The notes beneath the pieces are model-generated. The model was not told where the DNA came from. It saw only the letters and a program-made list of their open reading frames with translations, and did no database searches. 64,000 nt of DNA from Chitinophaga varians (lineage in GTDB: Bacteria; Bacteroidota; Bacteroidia; Chitinophagales; Chitinophagaceae), in assembly GCF_014529945.1 (NCBI RefSeq), contig NZ_JACVFB010000001.1, positions 186,001 to 250,000 on the forward strand, in the 5' to 3' direction. Of the stretch, positions 18,686 to 26,458 are shown one piece after another. Numbering within the stretch: position 1 is the first letter of the stretch; each line of letters begins with the position of its first letter. The translations under genes were made by a program, and so were the position numbers.

Positions 18686-19471
18686 TCAGCCAATGGTTAT
18701 TTGTCCTTCGAACACGAGGGTGGCGGGGCCACAGAGCCATATGTTGGAGAAGGAACGTTCGCCGGTGCGGGTAAAGCGCACTTCCAGTTGTCCGCCCAGT
18801 GTCTGCACGGGCACTACATATTCTTTCTCTTCTTTTCCGGCGAAGGTAATAGCGGCAGCCGTGACGCCGGTTCCGCAGGAATAGGTTTCATCTTCCACAC
18901 CTCTCTCGTAGGTACGTACGAAGATACCGTTTTCAAAAGGCTGTACGAAGTTGACATTGGTGCCTTCTGCAGCAAAACGTTCATTGTAGCGTATCTGGCG
19001 GCCTTCATCAAATACGTTCACCGCCTGTACATCATCCACATATTTTACGAAGTGTGGTGAGCCGGTATTGAGATAATAATGCAGTGGGCCCTGTTCCACG
19101 AAGTCAACGTCCAGCATTTTCAGGTTGACCCAGTTCTCGCCGTCCATCGTGGCTTCATGTTCGCCATCTACTGCGATAAAATACAGGTTACCGTCGCCCA
19201 CGCCCATTTTATGTGCAAAAGCAGCGAGGCAGCGGCCTCCGTTGCCGCACATAGAACTTTCGCGGCCGTCGGAGTTGTAATATTTCATGGCGAAGTCATA
19301 GTCCTCACTTTTGTTCAGGAGCATCAGGCCGTCGGCGCCGATACCGAAACGGCGGTCGCACAGCTCGTTCACCTGTTCGTTGGTGAGCCAGTCGTACTGC
19401 CCTTGCCGGTTGTCCATGATAACAAAGTCATTGCCGGTACCCTGATATTTATAGAAATGGATCTGTTGCAT
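18686..19471 (-). CDS. dapF: Diaminopimelate epimerase
   Basis: Converts LL- to meso-diaminopimelate for lysine and peptidoglycan synthesis; 261 aa, the normal length. The two catalytic cysteines are in SMCGNGGRC (Cys75) and YSCGTGVTA (about residue 200). The N-terminal YQGTGNDFVIMDN motif is intact. The ATG is at 19469-19471. A -7 box begins only 5 bp upstream, so the mRNA leader would be extremely short. corA follows within 25 bp. Confidence 0.97.
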   Translation of the reverse strand: MQQIHFYKYQGTGNDFVIMDNRQGQYDWLTNEQVNELCDRRFGIGADGLMLLNKSEDYDFAMKYYNSDGRESSMCGNGGRCLAAFAHKMGVGDGNLYFIAVDGEHEATMDGENWVNLKMLDVDFVEQGPLHYYLNTGSPHFVKYVDDVQAVNVFDEGRQIRYNERFAAEGTNVNFVQPFENGIFVRTYERGVEDETYSCGTGVTAAAITFAGKEEKEYVVPVQTLGGQLEVRFTRTGERSFSNIWLCGPATLVFEGQITIG

Positions 19472-19475
19472 AAGG

Positions 19476-19483
19476 CAAAGATA
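19476..19483 (-). promoter_or_regulatory. -7 box very close to dapF start
   Basis: The minus strand reads TATCTTTG, matching TAnnTTTG, ending 5 bp before the dapF ATG. Transcription about 6-7 bp downstream would begin at or next to the start codon, implying a leaderless or nearly leaderless mRNA. No clear -33 box is seen. Confidence 0.4.
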
Positions 19484-19560
19484 GAAAAGAATGTATTTGA
19501 TTTTCCAGGGCTGTGGGCCAGAGGGGAAAATATTAACGGGAAATTGATAATTCAGGCGTG

Positions 19561-19673
19561 AATTGCGGTGTCCTGGTGTTAATCATGGTGTCCAATATTA
19601 ATCCTGGTGTCAATTCCGGTATTATCATGCTATCCATCCCGATATACCCGGTTTTAATCGTGGCGTCAATCAT
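19561..19673. repeat. Imperfect short tandem repeats
   Basis: Several degenerate copies of a roughly 19-bp unit resembling TAATCNTGGTGTCAAT follow one another; clear TTAATC anchors lie at 19579, 19598 and 19654, with weaker copies between. The array lies in the 419-bp gene-free gap between dapF and the nucleoside phosphorylase gene and runs directly into the inverted repeat at 19678. No reading frame or known element is recognised. Confidence 0.6.
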
Positions 19674-19677
19674 GGCG

Positions 19678-19851
19678 CCCCAGGGCTCACGCCCTGGGCT
19701 ACGATGTTGTTCAGGCTTTCAGGTATGCTTGTTCCATCATTTATGGCATTAATCTTTATATGCAGTATAAATAGGCTTAAAGCTGTTAGTGACGGATACA
19801 GCTTATGAAACACGCCTGAAACACATCGTATCCCAGAGCGTGAGCCCTGGG
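19678..19851. repeat. Inverted repeat with 37-bp arms, possible mobile or REP-like element
   Basis: Arms at 19678-19714 and 19815-19851 are inverted copies with about four mismatches, separated by 100 bp. Each arm itself contains a short palindrome (CCCAGGGC, then GCCCTGGG in the left arm). This arrangement, a pair of palindromic units in opposite orientation around a short spacer, is like REP/BIME-type or RAYT-mobilised elements. No transposase is encoded inside. The surrounding gap (19472-19890) holds no convincing gene. Confidence 0.75.
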
Positions 19852-19890
19852 ATACCGGAATGGGATGAATATGCGATGCGGAATGGATTT

Positions 19891-20772
19891 TTACAGTCCC
19901 GCGATAATCCCCAGGCCTTTCTGTATCAGAGCTTCCACGGCAGCGGCGCCGTCTTTCGTGAATTCCTGGCGGATGCGGTTAGCCACGATGGCGCTGATGG
20001 ACAGGCATTGGTGGCCCAGTACGCGGCCCATACCGTAGATGGCTGATGTTTCCATCTCGAAGTTGGTGATGCGTTGTCCTTCATAGGAGAAACCGGTGAG
20101 GTTGTCGATCAGGTTCGGGTTGGAGAGCGGTCCTCTGAGCATACGTCCCTGTGGCGCGTAGAAGCCGGGGCAGGTAACGGTGATGCCTGTATGAAATCCG
20201 TCGGTAAAATGCTGACGCAGGTCTTCGCCGGCGGCGAAGAGGCAGGGATTGGCGCCTCCTGGTTGCAGCATTACCTGTCCGCGGAAGGCTTCCAGCAGTT
20301 GTTTTTCTTCTGTGGTATTTTCAAAGGCGTAATAGGCCATGAGGTTGTCGAGGCCGAGACCATGAGAAGAAACCACGAAACTGTCTACCGGAATGCTGTC
20401 CTGCAGTGCGCCGGAAGTACCGAGGCGGATTACCTGCAGGGAGGTCAGCTGCGCTTTCACGAGACGTGTCTGGAAGTCGATATTAACGAGGGCGTCCAGT
20501 TCATTGAGTACGATATCGATATTGTCTGTACCGATGCCGGTAGATACGACAGATAATCTCTTATTTCCGATATAACCGGTATGTGTAACAAATTCGCGGT
20601 GTTGCGATTGGTGTTCTATTTTATCGAAATGTTTGGTCACGGCCGGAACACGGTCCGGGTCACCCACCGTAATGATGGTATGGGCCAGTTCTTCCGGTCT
20701 CACGTCCAGGTGATATACCGCTCCACGGCTGTTGATAATAAGCTCAGATTCAGCAATACGTTTATTCTCCAT
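19891..20772 (-). CDS. Nucleoside phosphorylase (uridine phosphorylase-like)
   Basis: NP-I family phosphorylase of 293 aa that cleaves nucleosides with phosphate. The phosphate-binding GDPDRVP, the STGIGTDN segment, the VIRLGTSGALQ loop and the nucleoside-binding FEMETSAIYGMG are all present, with the last resembling uridine phosphorylases. I chose the ATG at 20770-20772 (MENKRIAESE); twelve codons upstream remain open but look non-coding. It is a single-gene unit with no phosphorylase partner nearby. Preference for uridine over other nucleosides is likely but not proven. Confidence 0.9.
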   Translation of the reverse strand: MENKRIAESELIINSRGAVYHLDVRPEELAHTIITVGDPDRVPAVTKHFDKIEHQSQHREFVTHTGYIGNKRLSVVSTGIGTDNIDIVLNELDALVNIDFQTRLVKAQLTSLQVIRLGTSGALQDSIPVDSFVVSSHGLGLDNLMAYYAFENTTEEKQLLEAFRGQVMLQPGGANPCLFAAGEDLRQHFTDGFHTGITVTCPGFYAPQGRMLRGPLSNPNLIDNLTGFSYEGQRITNFEMETSAIYGMGRVLGHQCLSISAIVANRIRQEFTKDGAAAVEALIQKGLGIIAGL

Positions 20773-20870
20773 GTTATTAATTTTTAATTCAACATTCCTT
20801 GTTGGCACCTCAATATTCCCACGTTCTGTATAATTATCAAAATATTTTTTTAGATATTTTTTGAATAATA

Positions 20871-20902
20871 TTTGGTGGTTATCAGAAATTTACTACTTTT
20901 GC
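20871..20902 (+). promoter_or_regulatory. Promoter of tRNA-Cys
   Basis: A textbook Bacteroidota promoter: TTTG at 20871-20874, a 19-bp spacer, then TACTTTTGC at 20894-20902 (TAnnTTTG consensus). It lies about 68 bp upstream of the mature tRNA-Cys. Confidence 0.75.
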
Positions 20903-20969
20903 AATCCCACAAAACGACGGGGACGCCCGCTGAAGGCAAGCATCAGCAAGTGTTTTAGTCGGATGGTAT

Positions 20970-21040
20970 GGTTCCGTGGCCGAGTGGCTAGGCAGAGGTC
21001 TGCAAAACCTCGTACAGCGGTTCGAATCCGCTCGGAACCT
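20970..21040 (+). tRNA. tRNA-Cys (GCA)
   Basis: A 71-nt cloverleaf: acceptor GGTTCCG pairs with CGGAACC, the D loop contains GAGTGGCTAGGC, the anticodon loop reads CTGCAAA with anticodon GCA, and the T arm has GGTTCGAATCC. The discriminator base is T, as expected for tRNA-Cys. The CCA end is not encoded. It has its own promoter upstream and a hairpin terminator downstream. Confidence 0.96.
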
Positions 21041-21056
21041 CAGATGGGAAAGTAAG

Positions 21057-21084
21057 AAGCCGCTCTTGTAGCGGCTTTTTTTAT
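21057..21084 (+). terminator. Intrinsic terminator after tRNA-Cys
   Basis: Stem AAGCCGCT/AGCGGCTT (21057-21064 with 21070-21077), 5-nt loop, followed by a T run. It lies 16 bp after the tRNA. Confidence 0.9.
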
Positions 21085-21311
21085 TGTCCTTGTCCATGGC
21101 CGCTTTTCGGTTACGGATAGATGCTGATGGGTGCTGACGAAAGCACGCGGAGTCTATGCTGATCATGTGATAAAAAGACAGGTGTTTATCCCCGTTATGT
21201 TTTACCATTCTTTTATCCCCTTTTGGGTTCTTATCCAGCCACTTTTTTTCTCAGAAAATTAATTTTTTTGTTTGATCATTTACGTTTTAAATGTCGTAAA
21301 TTGCTTATCCC

Positions 21312-21381
21312 GCAAAAGTTTGGGGGTGTTCCCGGAAACCAGTCAGAGAGATAGGAACACCCTATTCCGGAAGGCTTTTGC
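21312..21381. repeat. Nested inverted repeat upstream of the GNAT gene
   Basis: Outer arms GCAAAAG (21312-21318) and CTTTTGC (21375-21381) enclose a second pair GGGTGTTCC (21324-21332) and GGAACACCC (21354-21362) with a 21-nt loop. The whole could fold as one interrupted hairpin ending 29 bp before the ATG of the acetyltransferase gene. It may be a leader structure or operator. The remaining gap from 21085 holds no gene. Confidence 0.6.
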
Positions 21382-21410
21382 ACTTTCCCGATAATTCTAA
21401 AAGTGTGGCG

Positions 21411-21893
21411 ATGACAGAGATCATTAAAGTAACCGCAGCAGATACCGGAAGCCTGGAACAGGTAAAGCTACTTTTCAGAGAATATGCCAACTGGTTAAGT
21501 GTTGACCTTAGCTTTCAACAGTTTGAAGACGAGATGGCTCATTTGCCAGGCGCTTATTCCGCCCCCGGCGGCGCCCTTTTGCTGGCCAAAGTAGATGGCC
21601 AGGTGGCAGGATGTGTGGCTATCCGTCCTTTTGACAACACGACCGCCGAAATGAAACGCCTCTTTGTAAGAGACGTTTTCAAAGGCCATGGTGTAGGCAA
21701 AGCATTGGCAGCTGAGGCGATTGAAGAGAGCCGTAACCTGGGCTATAAACGTATTCTGCTCGATACGCTGGCGCATATGCGTCCGGCGATAGAATTGTAT
21801 ACGTCGCTGGGATTCCAGCCGATAGCTGCTTATTACGACAACCCTATCAGCAGCGCAGTATACCTGTCACTGAGTCTGGAGAAAGCTTCCTGA
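21411..21893 (+). CDS. GNAT family N-acetyltransferase
   Basis: Acetyl-CoA-dependent acetyltransferase of 160 aa. The GNAT core is clear: GCVAIRPFDNTTAEMKRLFV leads into the acetyl-CoA loop KGHGVGKALAAEAI (R/Q-x-x-G-x-G/A type) and the final LYTSLGFQPIAAYY. The start ATG is at 21411 (MTEIIKV), just after a nested inverted repeat. It stands alone between the tRNA-Cys terminator and a convergent oxidoreductase gene. The substrate is not predictable. Confidence 0.93.
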   Translation: MTEIIKVTAADTGSLEQVKLLFREYANWLSVDLSFQQFEDEMAHLPGAYSAPGGALLLAKVDGQVAGCVAIRPFDNTTAEMKRLFVRDVFKGHGVGKALAAEAIEESRNLGYKRILLDTLAHMRPAIELYTSLGFQPIAAYYDNPISSAVYLSLSLEKAS

Positions 21894-21965
21894 ACAGTGG
21901 CGGGACGGCGCCAGCAACAAGTGCTTTTATATTAGCGTTTTTGCTGCCTGGCGCCGCTGTGTGAG

Positions 21966-23270
21966 TTAGCCGATTGACGGCAGTTTGTACCCATTATGAT
22001 ATCCGGCAGCCAGCATTTGATTGGCGTCGCTGTCGGTAAACTGCTTTGCGTGTTTGTCCCAATACAGTTTTTTCCCGGTCCTGAAGGCGATGTTCCCCAT
22101 TTGTGCCGTGGTGGCGATATGTGCGCCAGCCTGTACAGGTGTGCGCAGGTCGTCGAGGCGGCGTGAACGAACAACGTCGATGAAGTTCTGCGTATGCAGC
22201 GTAAGGCCATTGTCTACCGCTGCCTGGCGGGCAACAGCCTCCATTTTGTCCTTTTCGGGGATCACTTCCCATCCGCCGCGGTCCAGTACCAGCGTGCCGT
22301 TGTTGCCGATAAAAGCAATACCATGGTCGCGCCCGTAGGGACCACCATTGATGCCCTGTGCCTGTTCCCACTGGATATTAAATCCATCGAATTCATACAC
22401 GGTAGTGAGTGTATCCGGCGTTTCGGCGGCATCATCGGGATAGGCGAACTTGCCTCCGGCGGCCATCACCGATTTGGGTGTTTCTGCTTTCATGCCCAGC
22501 AGGGCGTAATCGAGCAGGTGTACGCCCCAGTCGGTCATGAGGCCGCCCGCATAATCCCAGTACCAGCGGAAATTGAAATGGAAGCGGTTGGCGTTGAAGG
22601 GCCGTTCTTTGGCGGGGCCCAGCCAGGCTTTATAGTCCACGCCGGCAGGAGGGGCGCTGTCGGGCTTAACCGGTATGGATTTCATCCAGCCCATATAAGC
22701 CCATGCCTTCACCAGGCGTATCTGTCCCAGTTTGCCGGAATGTACAAAAGCGACGGCGTCTTTAAAGTGCTGCTGGCTGCGTTGCCACTGGCCCACCTGT
22801 ACGGCGCGTTTGTGTTGCTGCTGTGCGGCCACCATGGCGCGGCATTCGATAATGGAATTGCCTACCGGCTTTTCCACGTATACGTCTTTACCGGCGGCGC
22901 AGGCGTCAGTCATCTGGAGGCAGTGCCAGTGGTCCGGTGTGCCGATGATCACAGCATCGATGGACTTGTCATCGAGCAGCTTACGGTAATCACTATACGC
23001 TTTTGCTTTGATGCCTTGTTGAGAGAGCTCGCCCACGCGCTTGTCCAGCACGTTGCGGTCTACATCGCAGAGCGCCACACATTGTGCGGCCGGATGTTTG
23101 AGCATGGCGGTGAGGTCAGACCATCCCATACCATTGATACCGATGGCGGCGATGCGGACACGGTCGGAGGGGGCAACGGCCCGTAAACCGGCGGGCAGGA
23201 CGGACACCAGGCCTGTACCGGCCGCCAAAGCGGACGCGGAACGGAGGAAGTCCCTTCTGGAATGTTTCAT
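21966..23270 (-). CDS. Gfo/Idh/MocA family oxidoreductase with Tat signal
   Basis: NAD(P)-dependent oxidoreductase of 434 aa, probably exported folded. The N-terminus SRRDFLRSASALAAG is a twin-arginine signal followed by an Ala-rich stretch. The Rossmann nucleotide-binding segment is RIAAIGINGMG, and the family motif is VYVEKPVGNS. Bacteroidota carry many such Tat-exported members that act on sugars or glycosides in the periplasm. The ATG is at 23268-23270. No transporter or hydrolase is adjacent, so the substrate is unknown. Confidence 0.92.
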   Translation of the reverse strand: MKHSRRDFLRSASALAAGTGLVSVLPAGLRAVAPSDRVRIAAIGINGMGWSDLTAMLKHPAAQCVALCDVDRNVLDKRVGELSQQGIKAKAYSDYRKLLDDKSIDAVIIGTPDHWHCLQMTDACAAGKDVYVEKPVGNSIIECRAMVAAQQQHKRAVQVGQWQRSQQHFKDAVAFVHSGKLGQIRLVKAWAYMGWMKSIPVKPDSAPPAGVDYKAWLGPAKERPFNANRFHFNFRWYWDYAGGLMTDWGVHLLDYALLGMKAETPKSVMAAGGKFAYPDDAAETPDTLTTVYEFDGFNIQWEQAQGINGGPYGRDHGIAFIGNNGTLVLDRGGWEVIPEKDKMEAVARQAAVDNGLTLHTQNFIDVVRSRRLDDLRTPVQAGAHIATTAQMGNIAFRTGKKLYWDKHAKQFTDSDANQMLAAGYHNGYKLPSIG

Positions 23271-23305
23271 AAGTGGAATTTTAGGTCAACAAAATAATAA
23301 AAAAT

Positions 23306-23339
23306 AACAAAGGCTGGTCTCGAAAGACCAGCCTTTGTT
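23306..23339 (-). terminator. Terminator of the AAA ATPase gene
   Basis: Perfect 15-bp inverted repeat (23306-23320 with 23325-23339) around a CGAA tetraloop, 21 bp beyond the stop codon of the leftward AAA ATPase gene and before the ATG of the oxidoreductase. On the minus strand it is followed by TATTTTTTATT. Confidence 0.88.
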
Positions 23340-23360
23340 GTCAGAATTTATTCAAAAGAA

Positions 23361-24875
23361 TTAAAAATCGGGTTCATCGTTGGTATCATCATCATCGTTG
23401 CTCAGGCTGAAATTCATCATGGTGCCAAGCAGATCACTGAAACGGGTATCGTTTTCTCCTACTTTTTTACTGATGAGAGAATAGGATGCCAGTCCGTGCA
23501 GCACGAATTCCATCAGCAGCAGGGCTTCGCGGTTGTTGGCCTGCGGGAAACGGGCTTTCACCATATCTTTTAGTCCTTCTACTTTATTGAGCGTGTTTTC
23601 GTACTGTTTGTCGCTGATGTCCTGTAGCAGTTGCAGGCTGTTGCCTTTGTCGAACCACTGGATAACGCTGCGGTATGGATTTTCCACGGGCACGGCCTGT
23701 TTCCTTTTCTTGAACGAATCAGGATTGGGGAAGTAGGTGGCAAAGAGCGTGCGGATGGATTTGTCGAGCAGGTTGTGTGCTACCTGTAGCGGGCCTTCCT
23801 GTTCGCCTTCGTACACCAGCTCTATTTTACCGGTGATGGCCGGAATAATGGACATCAGGTCGGCTATACGTACGTGTGTTTCTTTTTCTTTGTTGATGAT
23901 GGCGCGTCTTTCGCCGGAGCTGACCGCATTTTCAAAGGCAGCGATCGTGAGACGGGCGGAGACACCGCTTTTTTTGTCTACATATTCGCTGTTACGCGCT
24001 TCAAAGGCTACCTGTTCAATCAGTCGTTTCACCATATCGGAGATGGCCACGCGGGCTTCCTGATCGGTATGGATATCGGCTTCCTGTTCGGTGATGAGCA
24101 GGGAGTTTTCCACGCTTTTCGGGTAGTGGGTGATGATCTGGCTTTCGATCCTGTCTTTCAGCGGCGTGACGATAGAGCCACGGTTCGTATAGTCTTCGGG
24201 GTTAGCGGTGAAGACAAACAGGATGTCCAGCGGCATCCTCACTTTGAAGCCACGGATCTGGATATCGCCTTCCTGCAGGATATTGAACAGGGCTACCTGT
24301 ATACGTGCCTGGAGGTCGGGGAGTTCGTTGATAACGAAGATGCCGCGGTTGGAGCGGGGGATGATGCCAAAGTGGATGGCACGTTCGTCGGCATAGCTGA
24401 GTTTTTGATTGGCAGCTTTGATAGGGTCTATATCACCGATGAGGTCGGCCACGGACACATCTGGTGTAGCGAGCTTTTCAGCGTAGCGGTCGGTGCGCGA
24501 CAACCAGGTGATGGGCGTTTTATCGCCTTTTTCCGCAACGAGGTCACGGGCGTAGCGTGACAGCGGGTGGAACGGGTCGTCGTTGACTTCAGAGCCTTCC
24601 ACGATGGGAATATATTCATCGAGGAGGTCTATCATCTGGCGTGCCATGCGGGTTTTAGCCTGTCCGCGGAGACCGAGGAACAGGATATTATGCCGGGAGA
24701 GCAGGGCTCTTTCGGTGTCTGGTATAACCGTATCTTCATAGCCAATAATGCCGGGGAAGGAAGTTTCTTTTTTCTGCAGTTTTTTGATCAGGTTGCGTCT
24801 GATTTCCTCTTTGACTGAAACGGGTTGATAGCCACTCTTTTTCAGTTCACCTAACGTCTTGATGCTCGTATCCAT
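23361..24875 (-). CDS. Magnesium-chelatase/MoxR-like AAA+ ATPase
   Basis: AAA+ ATPase of 504 aa related to the I subunit of Mg-chelatase and to MoxR proteins. The Walker A is GLRGQAKT near residue 68. The Walker-B position reads IFVINELPDL, with Asn where Asp is usual. Sensor-1 FVFTANPEDYTNRG and the arginine region LKDRIESQI follow. The C-terminal third is helical and ends in an acidic tail (DDDDTNDEPDF). It lies 31 bp downstream of a VWA-domain gene on the same strand, the classic MoxR-VWA pairing that inserts metal ions or remodels protein complexes. The client is unknown. Confidence 0.88.
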   Translation of the reverse strand: MDTSIKTLGELKKSGYQPVSVKEEIRRNLIKKLQKKETSFPGIIGYEDTVIPDTERALLSRHNILFLGLRGQAKTRMARQMIDLLDEYIPIVEGSEVNDDPFHPLSRYARDLVAEKGDKTPITWLSRTDRYAEKLATPDVSVADLIGDIDPIKAANQKLSYADERAIHFGIIPRSNRGIFVINELPDLQARIQVALFNILQEGDIQIRGFKVRMPLDILFVFTANPEDYTNRGSIVTPLKDRIESQIITHYPKSVENSLLITEQEADIHTDQEARVAISDMVKRLIEQVAFEARNSEYVDKKSGVSARLTIAAFENAVSSGERRAIINKEKETHVRIADLMSIIPAITGKIELVYEGEQEGPLQVAHNLLDKSIRTLFATYFPNPDSFKKRKQAVPVENPYRSVIQWFDKGNSLQLLQDISDKQYENTLNKVEGLKDMVKARFPQANNREALLLMEFVLHGLASYSLISKKVGENDTRFSDLLGTMMNFSLSNDDDDTNDEPDF

Positions 24876-24906
24876 GTTTAAAAGTTACGCAATTCCTTGC
24901 CGGTTT

Positions 24907-26001
24907 TTAGAATAATTTTCGTTTCCCGTTTTCAAAGTCATAGAACAGGAACTGGCCCAGGTTGTCGGTGCCGGAGAAAAAGGCTTTACCGTTGTTGGTT
25001 TCTGTAAACTCCTGTACAAACTTCTGCAACCAGGGATCTGTGGCTACCATGAAGGTAGTGATGGGTATTTTCAGTTTTTTGCATTGCGCGGCCAGATTGA
25101 GTGTCCGGTTAAGGATTTTACGGTCCAGGCCGAAGCTGTTTTTGTAATATTCTTTCCCGATTTTCAGGCAGGTAGGTTTCCCGTCTGTGATCATAAAGAT
25201 CTGTTTGTTGGGATTACGGCGGCGGCGCAGCAGGTCCATGGCCAGTTCCAGGCCTGCCACCGTATTGGTGTGGTAGGGGCCGACTGTCAGGTAGGGAAGA
25301 TCTTTGATCTCCACCTGCCAGGCATCGTTCCCAAAAACGATGATGTCCAGCGTATCTTTCGGATAGCGGGTAGTGATGAGTTCACTGAGGGCCATGGCCA
25401 CTTTTTTGGCTGGGGTGATCCTGTCTTCCCCGTACAATATCATGGAGTGGGAGATATCGATCATCAGGGCGGTGGAAGTCTGGGTTTTGTAGTCTGTTTC
25501 CTTGATTTCCAGGTCATCCTGATGAATGGAGAAGCTGTCGATGCCGTGATTGATCTGGGCATTGCGGATGGAGGCGGTCACATCGAGCTGATCGATGCTG
25601 TCACCGAACTCGAAGGGCCTTGTTTCCGCATTGAGCTCGTCGCCCATGCCTGATTTCCGGATATTGTGATTGCCGACAGTGGATTTTTTGAGTTTTCCGA
25701 AGATCTCTTCCAGCGCGTTTTTGCGGATAGTTTGTTCCGTTTTGGCGGTGAGTTCGATCTTGCCGGTTTCTTCATTTTCTTTCAGGTATCCTTTTTCGCG
25801 GAGTTCCTGAATGAAGTCACCTATGCCATACTCATCGTTGGTCAGCCCGAATTCCTTATCCAGTTCTGTGAGCCACTGCAGGGCTTCTGTAACATCTCCG
25901 CTGGTGTAGGTGAGTAGTTGAGTGAAGAGGTCCAGCAGTTTCTGGAAGGGAGATCGGGTATCTTCGTCCGGTTTGAACCGGGAAAAAATTATTCCTCTCA
26001 T
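24907..26001 (-). CDS. VWA domain protein, partner of the AAA ATPase
   Basis: Cytoplasmic protein of 364 aa. The first 170 residues are helical and charged. The C-terminal half is a von Willebrand A domain with a complete MIDAS motif DISHS (ALMIDISHSMILYGED) and the later MITDGKPT. It has no signal peptide or membrane segment. It precedes the AAA+ gene in what is probably a two-gene operon; such ATPase-VWA pairs act as metal-insertion or protein-remodelling machines. The divergent promoter region upstream contains a large inverted repeat (26046-26397). Confidence 0.87.
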   Translation of the reverse strand: MRGIIFSRFKPDEDTRSPFQKLLDLFTQLLTYTSGDVTEALQWLTELDKEFGLTNDEYGIGDFIQELREKGYLKENEETGKIELTAKTEQTIRKNALEEIFGKLKKSTVGNHNIRKSGMGDELNAETRPFEFGDSIDQLDVTASIRNAQINHGIDSFSIHQDDLEIKETDYKTQTSTALMIDISHSMILYGEDRITPAKKVAMALSELITTRYPKDTLDIIVFGNDAWQVEIKDLPYLTVGPYHTNTVAGLELAMDLLRRRRNPNKQIFMITDGKPTCLKIGKEYYKNSFGLDRKILNRTLNLAAQCKKLKIPITTFMVATDPWLQKFVQEFTETNNGKAFFSGTDNLGQFLFYDFENGKRKLF

Positions 26002-26045
26002 AGCACAAAAATCAAATCAAAGTTCGTTTCTAAAATTAGCGAAAA

Positions 26046-26397
26046 ATTTTCTCGCAAAGCGTGTAAAGATTTTCACGCAAAGGGCGCAAAGATTTTGTGT
26101 ATAAATTAAGCCCGCAAAGGGAGCGGAGATGGTGTTTTGCTTTTTCACGCAAAGGCGCAAAGCAGCAAAGAAACTAAGGAATTTGTTGTTTTTTATAATA
26201 TACCATCTACTGTATCATATAAACATATGGTAGATAAATTTTAATTGTTTTTTAATATAATGTGAGATGTTTTCTTTGCTTCTTTGCTGCTTTGCGCCTT
26301 TGCGTGAAAAAACGGTAAAATGTGATCTCCGCCCTTTGTTCGCTCCCTTTGCGGGCTTAATTTATACACAAAATCTTAGCGCGCTTTGCGAGAAAAT
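26046..26397. repeat. Long inverted repeat with CGCAAAG motifs, possible MITE
   Basis: Three blocks match perfectly in nested inverted order: 26046-26061 with 26382-26397 (16 bp), 26090-26125 with 26341-26376 (36 bp), and 26141-26172 with 26280-26311 (32 bp). Unequal spacers separate the blocks, and a 107-bp AT-rich centre holds a smaller inverted repeat (26205-26210 with 26230-26235). The motif CGCAAAG recurs many times. No protein is encoded. It fills the divergent gap between the VWA and sugar-isomerase genes (26002-26458), so their promoters must lie in or beside it. It resembles a non-autonomous mobile element. Confidence 0.85.
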
Positions 26398-26458
26398 CTC
26401 CGCGTGCTTGTATTTTTCCTTGAAAGCTATTACTTTCAATCATCAAAAAAATAACAAT

